In this document: in pieces, positions 9,680 through 18,662 of the stretch
Position numbering within the stretch: the first letter of the stretch is position 1
Layout of the letters: each line of letters begins with the position of its first letter
DNA from: Duganella guangzhouensis
Lineage (GTDB): Bacteria > Pseudomonadota > Gammaproteobacteria > Burkholderiales > Burkholderiaceae_D
Length of the DNA stretch: 64,000 bases
Direction of reading: 5' to 3'
Assembly: GCF_009674535.1 (NCBI RefSeq)
Contig: NZ_WKJK01000008.1
Location: forward strand, 248,001-312,000
Notes under the pieces: generated by a model
The model's input: only the letters and a program-made list of their open reading frames with translations
Told to the model about the DNA's origin: nothing
Databases searched by the model: none
Translations under genes and position numbers: made by a program

Positions 9680-10912
9680 GGCGCGGTCTATCAGTTCTAT
9701 CCAGTGCAGCACCGGGGTGTCGGTGCCGGATTGCAGATGGGCGGTGCAGCCGACGTTGGCCGAGACGATGGTGTCCGCGCCAGTGTCGGACAGATTGGCC
9801 AGCTTGCGGTCGCGCAGTTGCAGCGAGATTTCCGGTTGCAGCAGCGAGTAGCTGCCAGCCGAGCCGCAGCACAGGTGACTGTCGGCGCACAGCACGACGT
9901 CGATGCCAACGGCGCGCAGCACGCCTTCGACCTTGCCGCGGATCTGCTGGCCGTGTTGTAGCGTGCAGGGAGGATGGTAGGCGACGCGGCCTGCTCCGGC
10001 CACCCGCGCGCGGCGTGCCAGCTCTTCCTCGAACTCCGGCATGATCTCGCTCAGGTCGCGCGTTAGCGCGGAGATATGCGCGGCCTTGGCGGCGTAGGCG
10101 GGATCGTGCGCCAGCAGATGGCCATAATCCTTGACCGTCGCACCGCAGCCGGATGCCGTCATGACGATGGCCTCAACCGCCGCATCGCCGCCCTGCCCGC
10201 CCTGCACATACGGCCACCACGCATCGATATTGCGGCGCATGTCGTCCAGCGCGGCCTCATGGTCGTTGAGGTGATGGCGCAGCGCGCCGCAGCATCCGGC
10301 CTTGGGCGCGACGATCAGCTGCACGCCCAGCTTATCCAGCACGCGCGCGGTGGCGGCATTGATGTTGGGCGCCATGGCCGGTTGCGCGCAGCCATCCAGC
10401 ACCAGCATCTTGCGCGCATGCTCGCGCGATGGCCATACCCCGGCACGCTGACGCTGTGGGATCTTGTCCTGCAACGCAGGCGACAGCAAGGGCCGGAAGA
10501 TCTGCCCCGCGCGCAATGCCGTGCCAAACAACGCCTTGCGTGGCAAGCCCTCCTTCAATACCTTTCGCTTCAAGCGTTCACCCAGCGGACGTTCCACCCG
10601 CTGCTCCACCACCTTGCGGCCGATATCCACCAGCCGCCCATACTTCACGCCGGACGGACAGGTGGTCTCGCAATTGCGGCAAGTCAGGCAGCGGTCCAGA
10701 TGCAGCTGGGTTTTGTCCGTCACCGGCGCGCCCTCCAGCACCTGCTTGATCAGATAGATGCGGCCACGCGGCCCATCCAGCTCATCGCCCAGCAGTTGAT
10801 AGGTGGGACAGGTCGCCGTACAAAACCCGCAGTGCACGCACGCGCGCAGGATGGCCTCCGCCTCCTCGCCCTCGCGCGTATGCTTGATGAAATCCGCCAG
10901 ATTAGTCTGCAT
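9671..10912 (-). CDS. glcF: Glycolate oxidase iron-sulfur subunit GlcF
   Basis: A 413-residue subunit that transfers electrons from the flavin subunits GlcD/GlcE to the respiratory chain during glycolate oxidation. Two ferredoxin-type clusters are visible: CVHCGFCTATCP and CLTCRNCETTCP. Two CCG-type domains follow, with GCCGALRHH and CCGSAGSYS. It is last in glcD-glcE-glcF and overlaps glcE by 11 bases, indicating one operon. Confidence 0.95.
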   Translation of the reverse strand: MQTNLADFIKHTREGEEAEAILRACVHCGFCTATCPTYQLLGDELDGPRGRIYLIKQVLEGAPVTDKTQLHLDRCLTCRNCETTCPSGVKYGRLVDIGRKVVEQRVERPLGERLKRKVLKEGLPRKALFGTALRAGQIFRPLLSPALQDKIPQRQRAGVWPSREHARKMLVLDGCAQPAMAPNINAATARVLDKLGVQLIVAPKAGCCGALRHHLNDHEAALDDMRRNIDAWWPYVQGGQGGDAAVEAIVMTASGCGATVKDYGHLLAHDPAYAAKAAHISALTRDLSEIMPEFEEELARRARVAGAGRVAYHPPCTLQHGQQIRGKVEGVLRAVGIDVVLCADSHLCCGSAGSYSLLQPEISLQLRDRKLANLSDTGADTIVSANVGCTAHLQSGTDTPVLHWIELIDRALN

Positions 10913-12002
10913 ACATGCGCCCTGGGTTGAAGATCCCGGCCGGATCGAACGATTGCTTCAAACGCCGGTGTATGCCCGCCACCGCCGGCGCCAGCGGATG
11001 GAACACGCCCACGCCCTTGTCGCCACCACGGAACAAGGTCGCATGCCCGCCTGCCGCCGCCACACTACGCCGGATCGCATCCGCGCGCACGGCCGCGCCG
11101 CCGTCGCGATCGCCGTCACCGCTGTCGCCACCGGCGGCCAGCTTGAGCCAGCGCTGCGCCCCGCCCCACTCGATCAGCTGTTCGCCGCGCAGCACCAGCG
11201 CGCTGGCATGCGAAGGCAGCGACATGCGCCACAACACGCCATCGCTGAAGTAGGCATGCGTCTGATCGCGCAACGAGGTCCAAAACGCCGCGCTCTCCGC
11301 ATCTTCCAGCACCTGCCCACCCAACCGCCGCTGCGCCGCCACCACCGCCGCATCCGCGCCGGAAAGCCGCAGCGTCAACACGCCCTGATGCCAGCAACTG
11401 GCCGATACCGGTAACGGCTGCCCGGCCCATTCGTTGAGCCGCTTGAGCGCATCGATCTCGCTCATCTCAAAGCGCAGACTGGCCTCGCGCAACGGCACCG
11501 GTAACACCTTCAGCGACACATCCAATATCAGCCCCAGCGTGCCGAGCGATCCCGCCAGCAGGCGCGAAACGTCATAGCCGGCCACATTCTTCATCACCTG
11601 CCCGCCAAAGCGCAACGCTTCGCCGCGACCATCCATCAGCAGCGCGCCCAATACGAAGTCGCGCACCGCGCCGGCATTGGCGCGGCGTGGGCCGGATAGC
11701 GCACTGGCCACCACACCGCCTGTCGTCGACGCCTCACCAAAGCGCGGTGGCTCAAACGCCAGCATCTGCTGATGCTGCGCCAGCAGCGCTTCGATCTCCA
11801 CCAGCGGCGTGCCGCAGCGCGCCGTGATCACCAACTCGGTCGGCTCATAGGAAACGATGCCGCTGCAGGCACGCGTGTCCAGTACTTCTCCCTGCAAAGC
11901 CTGGCCGTACCAATCCTTGGTGCCGCCGCCGCAAATGCGGAGCGCAGTGCCAGCGGCGCTGGCGGCGCGAATGCGGTCGGAAAAATCTGCGTAGGAAGTC
12001 AT
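10902..12002 (-). CDS. glcE: Glycolate oxidase FAD-binding subunit GlcE
   Basis: A 366-residue FAD-binding PCMH-type protein, accessory flavin subunit of glycolate oxidase. Visible signatures are the FAD loop LRICGGGTKDWYG near the N-terminus and GGVVASALSGPRRANAGAVRD. The start MTSYADFSDR lies three bases after the glcD stop; a longer upstream frame runs through glcD in another phase and is not credible. It sits between glcD and glcF. Confidence 0.93.
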   Translation of the reverse strand: MTSYADFSDRIRAASAAGTALRICGGGTKDWYGQALQGEVLDTRACSGIVSYEPTELVITARCGTPLVEIEALLAQHQQMLAFEPPRFGEASTTGGVVASALSGPRRANAGAVRDFVLGALLMDGRGEALRFGGQVMKNVAGYDVSRLLAGSLGTLGLILDVSLKVLPVPLREASLRFEMSEIDALKRLNEWAGQPLPVSASCWHQGVLTLRLSGADAAVVAAQRRLGGQVLEDAESAAFWTSLRDQTHAYFSDGVLWRMSLPSHASALVLRGEQLIEWGGAQRWLKLAAGGDSGDGDRDGGAAVRADAIRRSVAAAGGHATLFRGGDKGVGVFHPLAPAVAGIHRRLKQSFDPAGIFNPGRMYAD

Positions 12003-12004
12003 CG

Positions 12005-13495
12005 TTAAAAACGCGGAAGATGGGCAAACGGCAGCGCACCGCCACTGACGCGCATCTTGCCGAATTCGGCGCAACGGTGCAGCGTGGGAATCGCCTTGTC
12101 GGGATTGAGCAAACCATGCGGATCGAAGCTGCGCTTGACCGAGAAGAACGCCTCCAGCTCGGCCGGCGCAAACTGCACGCACATCGAATCGATCTTCTCG
12201 ATGCCGACGCCATGCTCGCCGGTGATGGTGCCGCCCACCGCCACGCATAGCGCCAGAATCTCGGCGCCAAAGGCTTCGGCGCGCTGAAACTCGTCCGGAA
12301 TATTCGCGTTAAACAGGATCAACGGATGCAGGTTGCCGTCACCAGCGTGGAACACGTTGGCGCAGCGCAGGCCATACTTGAGCTCCATCGCAGCGATCCC
12401 CGACAACACCTCGCCCAGCCGCTTGCGCGGAATGGTGCCGTCCATGCAGTAGTAGTCCGGCGAGATGCGGCCGGCGGCGGGAAAGGCGTTCTTGCGGCCG
12501 GACCAGAACTTCAGCCGCTCCGCCTCCGACTGCGACACCGCGATCGCAATCGCGCCGGCGTTGTTCAGCACCGCCGACATGCGCGCGATTTCCTCCTCCA
12601 CCTCTTCCACCGTGCCATCGGCCTCGCACAGCAGGATGGCGGCGGCCTCGGTGTCGTAGCCGGCTTTAACAAAAGGCTCCACCATGCGCGACGAAGTCTG
12701 GTCCATCATCTCCAGCCCGGCCGGAATGATGCCCGCCGCGATCAGCGCCGCCACCGCGTGACAGCCTTTCACCACCTCGTCGAACGACGCCATGATGACG
12801 CGCGCACAGGCTGGCTTGGGCACCAGCTTCACCGTCACCTCGGTGACGATGCCCAGCATGCCCTCGGAGCCGATAAACACCGACAGCAGATCCAGCCCCG
12901 GCGCATCCAGCGCCTCGCTGCCCAACTCCACCACCTCGCCATCGATGGTCACCATGCGCACGCGCAGCACGTTGTGCACCGTCAGTCCGTACTTCAAACA
13001 ATGCACGCCGCCCGAATTCTCGGCCACATTGCCGCCGATGGTGCAGGCGATCTGCGACGAGGGATCGGGCGCGTAGTACAAGCCATGCTGCGCCGCCGCT
13101 TCCGAAATCGCCAGATTGCGCACGCCCGGCTGCACCACCGCCGTACGCGAATAAGCATCCATGCGCACGATGCGGTTCAGGCGCGCGGTGGACAGCACCA
13201 CGCCATCGGCAATCGGCATCGCGCCGCCGGACAAACCGGTGCCGGCGCCGCGCGGTACCACCGGCACGCCGTGTTCGCGGCAAACCTGCAACACCGCCAC
13301 CACTTGCTGTTCGTTGTCGGGCAACGCCACAATCATCGGCAGTTGGCGGTAAGCGGCCAGGCCATCGCATTCATAAGGGCGGGTATCTTCGGGTTCGGAC
13401 AGCACGGCCCGCGCCGGCAAGTGCGCGCGCAGGGCGACGGCCAATTGTGCGCGGCGCGCGGCGATGGCGGCGGGATCGGCGTGAATGCTGTGCAT
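12005..13495 (-). CDS. glcD: Glycolate oxidase catalytic subunit GlcD
   Basis: A 496-residue FAD-linked (S)-2-hydroxyacid oxidase converting glycolate to glyoxylate. The FAD-binding loop is VVPRGAGTGLSGGAMPI. The C-terminal FAD-oxidase domain has NVFHAGDGNLHPLI and GTITGEHGVGIEK. The start MHSIHADPAAI is preferred over an upstream in-frame codon that would lengthen the protein by 34 unconserved residues. It is first in glcDEF. No GlcC-type regulator or glycolate permease is visible nearby. Confidence 0.95.
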   Translation of the reverse strand: MHSIHADPAAIAARRAQLAVALRAHLPARAVLSEPEDTRPYECDGLAAYRQLPMIVALPDNEQQVVAVLQVCREHGVPVVPRGAGTGLSGGAMPIADGVVLSTARLNRIVRMDAYSRTAVVQPGVRNLAISEAAAQHGLYYAPDPSSQIACTIGGNVAENSGGVHCLKYGLTVHNVLRVRMVTIDGEVVELGSEALDAPGLDLLSVFIGSEGMLGIVTEVTVKLVPKPACARVIMASFDEVVKGCHAVAALIAAGIIPAGLEMMDQTSSRMVEPFVKAGYDTEAAAILLCEADGTVEEVEEEIARMSAVLNNAGAIAIAVSQSEAERLKFWSGRKNAFPAAGRISPDYYCMDGTIPRKRLGEVLSGIAAMELKYGLRCANVFHAGDGNLHPLILFNANIPDEFQRAEAFGAEILALCVAVGGTITGEHGVGIEKIDSMCVQFAPAELEAFFSVKRSFDPHGLLNPDKAIPTLHRCAEFGKMRVSGGALPFAHLPRF

Positions 13496-13595
13496 GGGCG
13501 CTCTGTCTGGCGATGGAATCAGTGAAAGGATTGTACAGGCGTCCGCACCACATCCGCTAGAATGCTGGAAATACGACACTTTTAACATAAACACC

Positions 13596-14159
13596 ATGGC
13601 ATTCCCTCATCCCGCCCAGAATCACATCCGCTACCTGTGCATGGTGCTGCAAGTGGTGCTGCAGATTTTTCTGGTGGTGCAGGTCTCGTTCTTCATCCTG
13701 GCCTGGAGCGCGCCGGTGCCGCTGCAGCCGTTGGGCTGGCACATGCAGGTGCTGCCGGATGGGATGACCGTCGCCGACATGCAGCAACTGCCATCGCTGC
13801 AACGCTTGCTGGGCGTGGTGATCGGCCTGCTGCCGCTGGGCTTCCTGGTGTTCGGCGTGATCCGCCTGCGCCAGACGCTGAATGAATTACAACGTGGCGC
13901 TATCTTCGCGGCGCGCACCATCGGCTATCTGCGCACCTTTGCCGGCGCCGTGTTTGCGTCGGTCAGCCTGGCCAGCCTGGAACGGCCGTTGCGCGCGATC
14001 GCGCTGAATCTGACCTCGGACCACCCAAGCTTCGAAGTGCGGCTCGACGTCACCTCCAACGAAGTGCTGCTGTTGCTGGTGTGCGGCCTGTTCTATCTGA
14101 TCGCCGCCATCATGCACGAAGGCCGCCGCCTGGGCGAAGAAAACGAAGGCTTCATCTGA
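13596..14159 (+). CDS. DUF2975-like membrane protein
   Basis: A 187-residue protein with about four hydrophobic segments (around residues 10-35, 75-95, 110-130 and 155-175). The layout fits DUF2975 membrane proteins, which typically pair with a small XRE regulator like the one overlapping its stop (ATG at 14159). The start MAFPHPAQNH is chosen because the upstream part of the frame lies in the glcD promoter region. Function is unknown; by analogy with related pairs it may modulate the regulator. Confidence 0.75.
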   Translation: MAFPHPAQNHIRYLCMVLQVVLQIFLVVQVSFFILAWSAPVPLQPLGWHMQVLPDGMTVADMQQLPSLQRLLGVVIGLLPLGFLVFGVIRLRQTLNELQRGAIFAARTIGYLRTFAGAVFASVSLASLERPLRAIALNLTSDHPSFEVRLDVTSNEVLLLLVCGLFYLIAAIMHEGRRLGEENEGFI

Positions 14160-14407
14160 TGGCCATCATCGTCAACCTGGATGTGATGCTGGCCAAGCGC
14201 AAGGTCAAGTCGAAGGAGCTGGCTGCCTTTGTCGGCATCACCGAGCAGAATCTGTCGTTGCTCAAATCCGGCAAGGTGCGCGGCATCCGCTTCACCACGC
14301 TGAGCAAGATCTGCGAACGCCTGGCCTGCCAGCCCGGCGACATCCTCGAATGGCGTCCCGACGCCGATGACGGCGCCGACGAAGGCGCCGGCGGCGACGA
14401 CTTCTAA
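14159..14407 (+). CDS. Small XRE-type transcriptional regulator
   Basis: An 82-residue DNA-binding protein in which almost the whole length is a Cro/CI helix-turn-helix (LAKRKVKSKELAAFVGITEQ followed by NLSLLKSGKVRGIRFTTL). The acidic Asp/Gly tail has no obvious function. Its ATG overlaps the stop of the DUF2975 gene by one base. This two-gene arrangement recurs in bacteria (YoaS/YozG type). A strong terminator follows, separating it from the peptide cassette downstream. Confidence 0.88.
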   Translation: MAIIVNLDVMLAKRKVKSKELAAFVGITEQNLSLLKSGKVRGIRFTTLSKICERLACQPGDILEWRPDADDGADEGAGGDDF

Positions 14408-14430
14408 CCCCTGCATCCCGTTCACAAAGA

Positions 14431-14464
14431 GCACCGCCCGCGCACGCAGGCGGTGCTTTTTTTA
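14431..14464 (+). terminator. Rho-independent terminator after the XRE gene
   Basis: An 8-bp stem GCACCGCC (14431-14438) / GGCGGTGC (14449-14456) with a 10-nt loop, followed by a run of T at 14457-14464. It lies 24 bases after the regulator stop. Confidence 0.9.
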
Positions 14465-14650
14465 TGTCCGCACGTCAAGCCGTATAACAAAAAAACAACG
14501 GTAAAAAATATCGTAAAACAATAATTAAATATCGATAGACAAAAAATAATGATCGATTTACTATTGTTTCCAGCTGATACGGAAAACCACTGCTGCAGCC
14601 AGGTGTTGATCTCACAGCTATTCCAACCTTCACTTTAAAGGAGCTTCAAA
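14465..14650 (+). promoter_or_regulatory. AT-rich promoter/leader region of the small-peptide cassette
   Basis: This 186-bp stretch is strikingly AT-rich against the surrounding high-GC DNA, especially 14486-14570. It contains two ATCGAT palindromes at 14531-14536 and 14552-14557, 21 bp apart start to start. They are possible operator half-sites. A clear RBS, AAAGGAG at 14637-14643, sits 7 bases before the ATG at 14651. No single -35/-10 pair stands out, so the promoter is inferred from position and composition. Confidence 0.55.
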
Positions 14651-14782
14651 ATGCAAAACATGGACATCGCCCAAGTGGAATTCGTTGTAGAAGAACTGGA
14701 AGCCCGTTTCGAAATGGAAGCCGTGCCAAGTGGCGTTGAATCGCCAGATTGGACCTGCACCTGCTCGATCTCCGACAAGTAA
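14651..14782 (+). CDS. Candidate precursor peptide A (43 aa, WTC motif)
   Basis: A 43-codon gene with an excellent RBS (AAAGGAG, 7-base spacing). The peptide has an acidic, helix-prone N-terminal part (EFVVEELEARFEME), then a Pro/Gly/Ser hinge (VPSGVESP) and a short Cys-containing tail, DWTCTCSISDK. A second gene 4.8 kb downstream has the same design and the same W-T-C motif. A hairpin follows the stop, then a PqqD-like/M50 protease gene. Leader plus core layout, expression signals and neighbours all fit a RiPP precursor. No named family is recognised and modification is inferred. Confidence 0.75.
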   Translation: MQNMDIAQVEFVVEELEARFEMEAVPSGVESPDWTCTCSISDK

Positions 14783-14791
14783 TCGGGCGCT

Positions 14792-14821
14792 GGAAGCAGG
14801 GTGGATGCCCGCCCTGCTTCC
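14792..14821 (+). terminator. Attenuator-like hairpin after peptide A
   Basis: A perfect 10-bp GC-rich stem, GGAAGCAGGG (14792-14801) and CCCTGCTTCC (14812-14821), with a 10-nt loop, starts 9 bases after the peptide stop. It is followed by a pyrimidine-rich stretch but no pure T-run. Partial termination or mRNA 3'-end stabilisation here would give more peptide than enzyme transcript, a common arrangement in peptide clusters. Confidence 0.7.
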
Positions 14822-14863
14822 CTCTTCCCGGCCGCCCTCTTCCCTCTCTCGCAACAGCGCGCC

Positions 14864-16990
14864 ATGACCGCCATCCCCGCACTCAAAACCGGTATCGTGA
14901 TCTCGCCCTACCAGCCAGCGCCGGGCAGTCAGCAGGAGCGTTTTCTGCTCGAAGTGGAGCAGCACCATTTTCTGATTTCCGCCAAGTCGCGCGCGCTGAT
15001 CGTCGCGCTGCAGGCATCTCCGGCCAACGCGGCCGAACTCGAACAACACTATCAACAGCACAGCGGCGCCTCGCTGCCGGCCGCCGATTTGCTGGCCCTG
15101 GCCCAGCGCACGCTGCCGCCAGCGCTGTTTGCCGATACCCCATCCACGCCGCGCCGCAACCCGTTCACCGTCAGTATCGACCTGCTGTCGCCACGTCGCG
15201 CCGGCGTGCTGACCGAAAAACTGACCTGGCTATTCCAGCCACGCCTGGCGTGGCCGCTGGTCGCGCTATTCCTGATGGTGCACGCCTGCGTGCTGCCGGA
15301 CGCGCTACGCGCGGCGCACAGCAGCTGGTCGGCCAGCAGCGGCGTCACGCTGATCGCACTGCTGCTGTTGAGCGGCTTGATACACGAATTGGGACACAGC
15401 ACCGCATGCCGCTATTTCAATTGTCCACACGGCGCCATTGGCTTCGGGCTGTATCTGATTTTCCCCGCCTGGTATGCGGACGTCAGCAAAGCCTGGCGGC
15501 TACAGCGGCGCCAGCGCGCCGTGGTCGATCTGGGCGGCGTCTATTTCCAGTCCGTGTCGCTGATCGCGGTCGACCTGTATGCGCTGTACAGCGGCGATCC
15601 CGGCGCGCTCAAACTGATCTGGATGGTGACCTTCACCATGCTGTTCACCCTCAACCCGGTGTTCAAGTTTGATGGTTACTGGCTGCTGTCAGACCTGAGC
15701 GGCCAGCACAATCTGCACCGCCAGGTGCGCGCCGCCGGCGCCGATCTGCTGATGCCCTTGTTCGGCCGCGCGCGCCGTGCGCCGCCATCGCTGCTGCTGC
15801 TCACCTACGGCACGCTGAGCACCGCGTATCTGGCGTACTTCGCCAGCTTCCTGTGGCGTGAGGTGGGCCACATGGCGCAGACCCTGCCCGGCGCGCTGAG
15901 CGGCAGCCTGCAACGCCTGCAGGCTGCCGGCACCACGCATCTGATCGATGCCGGCTGGTCGCTATGGAGTTTGCTGGGCCAACTGCTGTGGCCCACCGTG
16001 ATCGCTTCGGCCTGCGCGATGCTGGTGCTGAAGCTGTGCAAGGCGGTGGGCGAACTGCGTCTCGCCATCCACAGCGCCCGCCTGGCGAGCCGTCCCGGCT
16101 CCTACACCGAACGCCAGCAGCGCCAGCGCGTGGATGCCAACACCACCCGGCTGGCGGTGAAGGGCATGCAGCAGATCCTCAAGCTGAGTCAGGACGATGC
16201 GCTCAGCCATGCCAATGCCGCAGCTGCCGCCTATCAGCAGCTGTGTGACCAGCGGCCGGCCAGCGGCACCGTGGCCGCCGCGCCAGCGCCACTGCTGCGC
16301 GATCTGGAGCACGGCCTGACGCAGCATGCCTGTCTGCTGGCCCTGCCGTTCAACATCCCGGCGCTGCAACTGCTGCGACAACTGGCTGCAAGCGAACTGC
16401 GTCTGACGGTCATCGGCAATCCAATGCTGGATCAGGTAATGGCGGGACTCGGGCTGCAGCATGTGTCCACGCTCACCACCGGCCAAGCGGTGCGCGAACT
16501 GAAACGCGGCCCGCAGCCGCGGCACACGCTGTATATCAGTTTCCCCGAACTGCACGCCAGCAGCGACGGCACCCGCGCCTGGATGCACTTCAACGGCACC
16601 CGCTACAGCCGCTCGGTGCTGGAGGGACTCTTGTGCTGCCTCGGCCTGGGCACCTTGTACACGCTGGGCACGGACAATACGCTGGCATCACTGCCGCTAA
16701 CGCCACAGCAGCCGCGCGAAGCCGGCCGCGCCATTGCCGACATCACCGGCTGGCTGGCTACGCATCTGCAGCAGGCCGCCGCCGCCCGCCCGGATCTGAG
16801 CCTGGCCTGGGCCTGGCTGTACCGCGCCAGCGACCTCTATCTGGCGGTGGAACGCGCCGACCAGTTGAAACAGTTGTCGGCCTATGTCGATGCATGGCAG
16901 CGCGCCGGCCTGGCGCCGGCGGTCCACGCCGCAGCGCGCGCGCAACTGGCCGCGTGGAGCGCTTCACCATTCCCTACCCAGCGAGGATAA
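14864..16990 (+). CDS. PqqD-like / M50 zinc metalloprotease with C-terminal acyltransferase-like domain
   Basis: A 708-residue protein. Residues about 10-95 resemble a PqqD-type winged helix (peptide recognition). Membrane helices around 125-260 carry the M50 zinc motif H174-E-L-G-H178 and the distal N264-P-x4-D270-G motif, so the protease looks active. Helices continue to about 420. The last 230 residues align by eye with LpxL-type acyltransferases, but the catalytic His position is Phe496 (LPFNIPALQ). This fits the peptide zinc metalloprotease group found in RiPP clusters. The ATG at 14864 is preferred over a GTG at 14801, which lies inside the hairpin. The next gene starts two bases after the stop. 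Confidence 0.8.
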   Translation: MTAIPALKTGIVISPYQPAPGSQQERFLLEVEQHHFLISAKSRALIVALQASPANAAELEQHYQQHSGASLPAADLLALAQRTLPPALFADTPSTPRRNPFTVSIDLLSPRRAGVLTEKLTWLFQPRLAWPLVALFLMVHACVLPDALRAAHSSWSASSGVTLIALLLLSGLIHELGHSTACRYFNCPHGAIGFGLYLIFPAWYADVSKAWRLQRRQRAVVDLGGVYFQSVSLIAVDLYALYSGDPGALKLIWMVTFTMLFTLNPVFKFDGYWLLSDLSGQHNLHRQVRAAGADLLMPLFGRARRAPPSLLLLTYGTLSTAYLAYFASFLWREVGHMAQTLPGALSGSLQRLQAAGTTHLIDAGWSLWSLLGQLLWPTVIASACAMLVLKLCKAVGELRLAIHSARLASRPGSYTERQQRQRVDANTTRLAVKGMQQILKLSQDDALSHANAAAAAYQQLCDQRPASGTVAAAPAPLLRDLEHGLTQHACLLALPFNIPALQLLRQLAASELRLTVIGNPMLDQVMAGLGLQHVSTLTTGQAVRELKRGPQPRHTLYISFPELHASSDGTRAWMHFNGTRYSRSVLEGLLCCLGLGTLYTLGTDNTLASLPLTPQQPREAGRAIADITGWLATHLQQAAAARPDLSLAWAWLYRASDLYLAVERADQLKQLSAYVDAWQRAGLAPAVHAAARAQLAAWSASPFPTQRG

Positions 16991-16992
16991 AC

Positions 16993-18021
16993 ATGTCGAC
17001 CCTGCACGAATGGCCGCTGCAATGGCGTTTGCGTCTGGCCCAGGCGCAGTTGAAACTGAGCTTGCTGACCGATGATGAAGGCCAGCGCCAATTCGAACAC
17101 GCCATCGCATCAGTATTCCCGGCGCTATCCGCCAGCGAACGGCGGCAGCTATATGGCCGCCACCGGCGTTCGATGCGGGCCTTCCACCTGATCCAGTCGC
17201 ATCTGACCCAATTCGACGCGGCGCAACTGGAAGACTTCATCACGCGCCACGTCCAGGTGGAAGGCGAGTCCTGCCTGGAGCAACTGCGCGACAACGACAA
17301 ACCAATCATCTTCGTCACGCCGCACTATGGCACTTTCCAGCTGGGCTGCCTCAAGGTGATCCAGCAAATCGGCCGCCGCAAAACCGTCAACGCCTTCTAC
17401 AACCCGCCGTCGGTGAACCAAAGTTCGGCCGGCTTCGAAGAACTGTTCCAGCGCCTGGGCTACGGCTTCAACACGCTATTCAACGACGACAGCGCCGTAC
17501 TGCGCGCGCTGCGCGTCCTGCGCCGCGGCGAAGCGCTGACCATGATGCCGGACGTTTTCGACATCAGCGGCCACGCGCTGTATGTTCCCTTTTTCGGCCG
17601 TCTGGTGCCGGCCATGGCGGGCACCGCGCTGTTCGCGCTGAAAAGCGAGGCCACCGTGGTGGTCGGCTACAGCTGCCCCGGCCAAGGGCTGGACAGCACG
17701 GTGCGGCTGGGCGCACCGCTGACCATCCAACGCAGCGGCAATCTGGAAACCGACATCGCCACCCTCACCGCCGCCATCTTCCGCGACATCGAAGCCCAGA
17801 TCCGCCGCGCGCCGGAACACTGGATGTATCTACCCAGCCTGGGCGAACTGCTGCAAACCCGTTTGCCGGTGACGCCCGCCACAGCGCAGGACTGGCTGGC
17901 CAGGCTGCAGGTGGCGGCGCCGATCTTCAACGCCGCCGTGCCGGAGCTGCCGCAACTGCTGCAAACGCTGGCTTCCCATACCGACCACACGCTGACCAGG
18001 AATGCCCCATGCGCCAATTGA
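16993..18021 (+). CDS. LpxL/HtrB-like acyltransferase-fold protein 1
   Basis: A 342-residue protein of the lysophospholipid acyltransferase superfamily: IIFVTPHYGTFQLGCL, then LRRGEALTMMPDVF and VPFFGRLVPAMAGTALFAL, matching the acceptor and acyl-binding motifs of LpxL/HtrB. The catalytic H-x4-D/E motif is H111-x4-Q116, so the acidic partner is missing. LpxL relatives add acyl chains to lipid A; here the company of precursor-like peptides suggests a peptide substrate, which is inference. The true start MSTLHEW follows an AGGA RBS in the end of the M50 gene; a longer frame upstream overlaps M50 and is rejected. Confidence 0.8.
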   Translation: MSTLHEWPLQWRLRLAQAQLKLSLLTDDEGQRQFEHAIASVFPALSASERRQLYGRHRRSMRAFHLIQSHLTQFDAAQLEDFITRHVQVEGESCLEQLRDNDKPIIFVTPHYGTFQLGCLKVIQQIGRRKTVNAFYNPPSVNQSSAGFEELFQRLGYGFNTLFNDDSAVLRALRVLRRGEALTMMPDVFDISGHALYVPFFGRLVPAMAGTALFALKSEATVVVGYSCPGQGLDSTVRLGAPLTIQRSGNLETDIATLTAAIFRDIEAQIRRAPEHWMYLPSLGELLQTRLPVTPATAQDWLARLQVAAPIFNAAVPELPQLLQTLASHTDHTLTRNAPCAN

Positions 18022-18662
18022 TCCCCGCCCTGCTGCTGGCCTGCCTGTGCCTGCACGCCGGCGCAGCCGAACGCGAATTGGCCGACTACGCCACGCTGCT
18101 GAAGCTGACCCGCCTGGACCGGGTCTATGAATTTCCGCCCGAGCAGCGTAACCATCTGGTCATCCGCGCCAATATGAAACCGCGCAACGCCGCCATCAAG
18201 CCGGAAACCGTGCGGCTGACGGTGGACGGCGTGCGCCTGCCGGTCAGCGCCGATGGCGACTTCGAACTGAACGCCGAACCGCAATGGCTGAAGACCAATC
18301 CCGTCATCTACACCAGCCTGACGGCGGATGAGAAATCCGCGCTGTCCTTCAGCGCCCGGCCACTGGTGCCGGAAGGACTGAGCTTCAGCTACGCCAGCCT
18401 GATGGTCAGCGTGCGCCAGATGAACACCATGATGCGCGCCAGCGCCGGCGCCATGCGCTTCTTCGTGCCGACCTTTAATGGCGTCGAACTGCAATTCGCC
18501 GGCGCGCCGGCGGTTGAGCTGCGCACCCGCGATGGCGTGCGCCAGTTGCGTCCCGACGCCCAGTCGCGCATCCGCATCAAGCTGGACGAGACGTTGATGC
18601 AAAGCGAAGCGCTGATCGTGATGGCGGCGCGTCCGCTGTCGGCCGACTTCCTGACCGAATGA
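18009..18662 (+). CDS. Secreted protein of unknown function in the peptide cassette
   Basis: A 217-residue protein not recognised by family. The signal peptide MRQLIPALLLACLCLHAGAA is followed by a mostly beta-strand sequence with a Trp-Leu-Lys segment (NAEPQWLKTNPVIYTSL). No Cys remain after the signal and no catalytic motif stands out. It overlaps the acyltransferase stop by 13 bases and the next gene by ATGA, so it belongs to the same translationally coupled unit. A periplasmic carrier, chaperone or immunity role is possible but unsupported. Confidence 0.75.
   Translation: MRQLIPALLLACLCLHAGAAERELADYATLLKLTRLDRVYEFPPEQRNHLVIRANMKPRNAAIKPETVRLTVDGVRLPVSADGDFELNAEPQWLKTNPVIYTSLTADEKSALSFSARPLVPEGLSFSYASLMVSVRQMNTMMRASAGAMRFFVPTFNGVELQFAGAPAVELRTRDGVRQLRPDAQSRIRIKLDETLMQSEALIVMAARPLSADFLTE

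Noticed and set aside
14159-14407. XRE gene as the dedicated regulator of the peptide cassette
   Set aside because: A strong terminator separates them and the gene is already paired with DUF2975, so the link is unproven and not claimed.
16633-16992. N-terminal extension of acyltransferase 1 overlapping the M50 gene
   Set aside because: The extension is an Arg/Pro-rich shadow of the M50 frame. The ATG at 16993 has an RBS and matches the conserved domain start.
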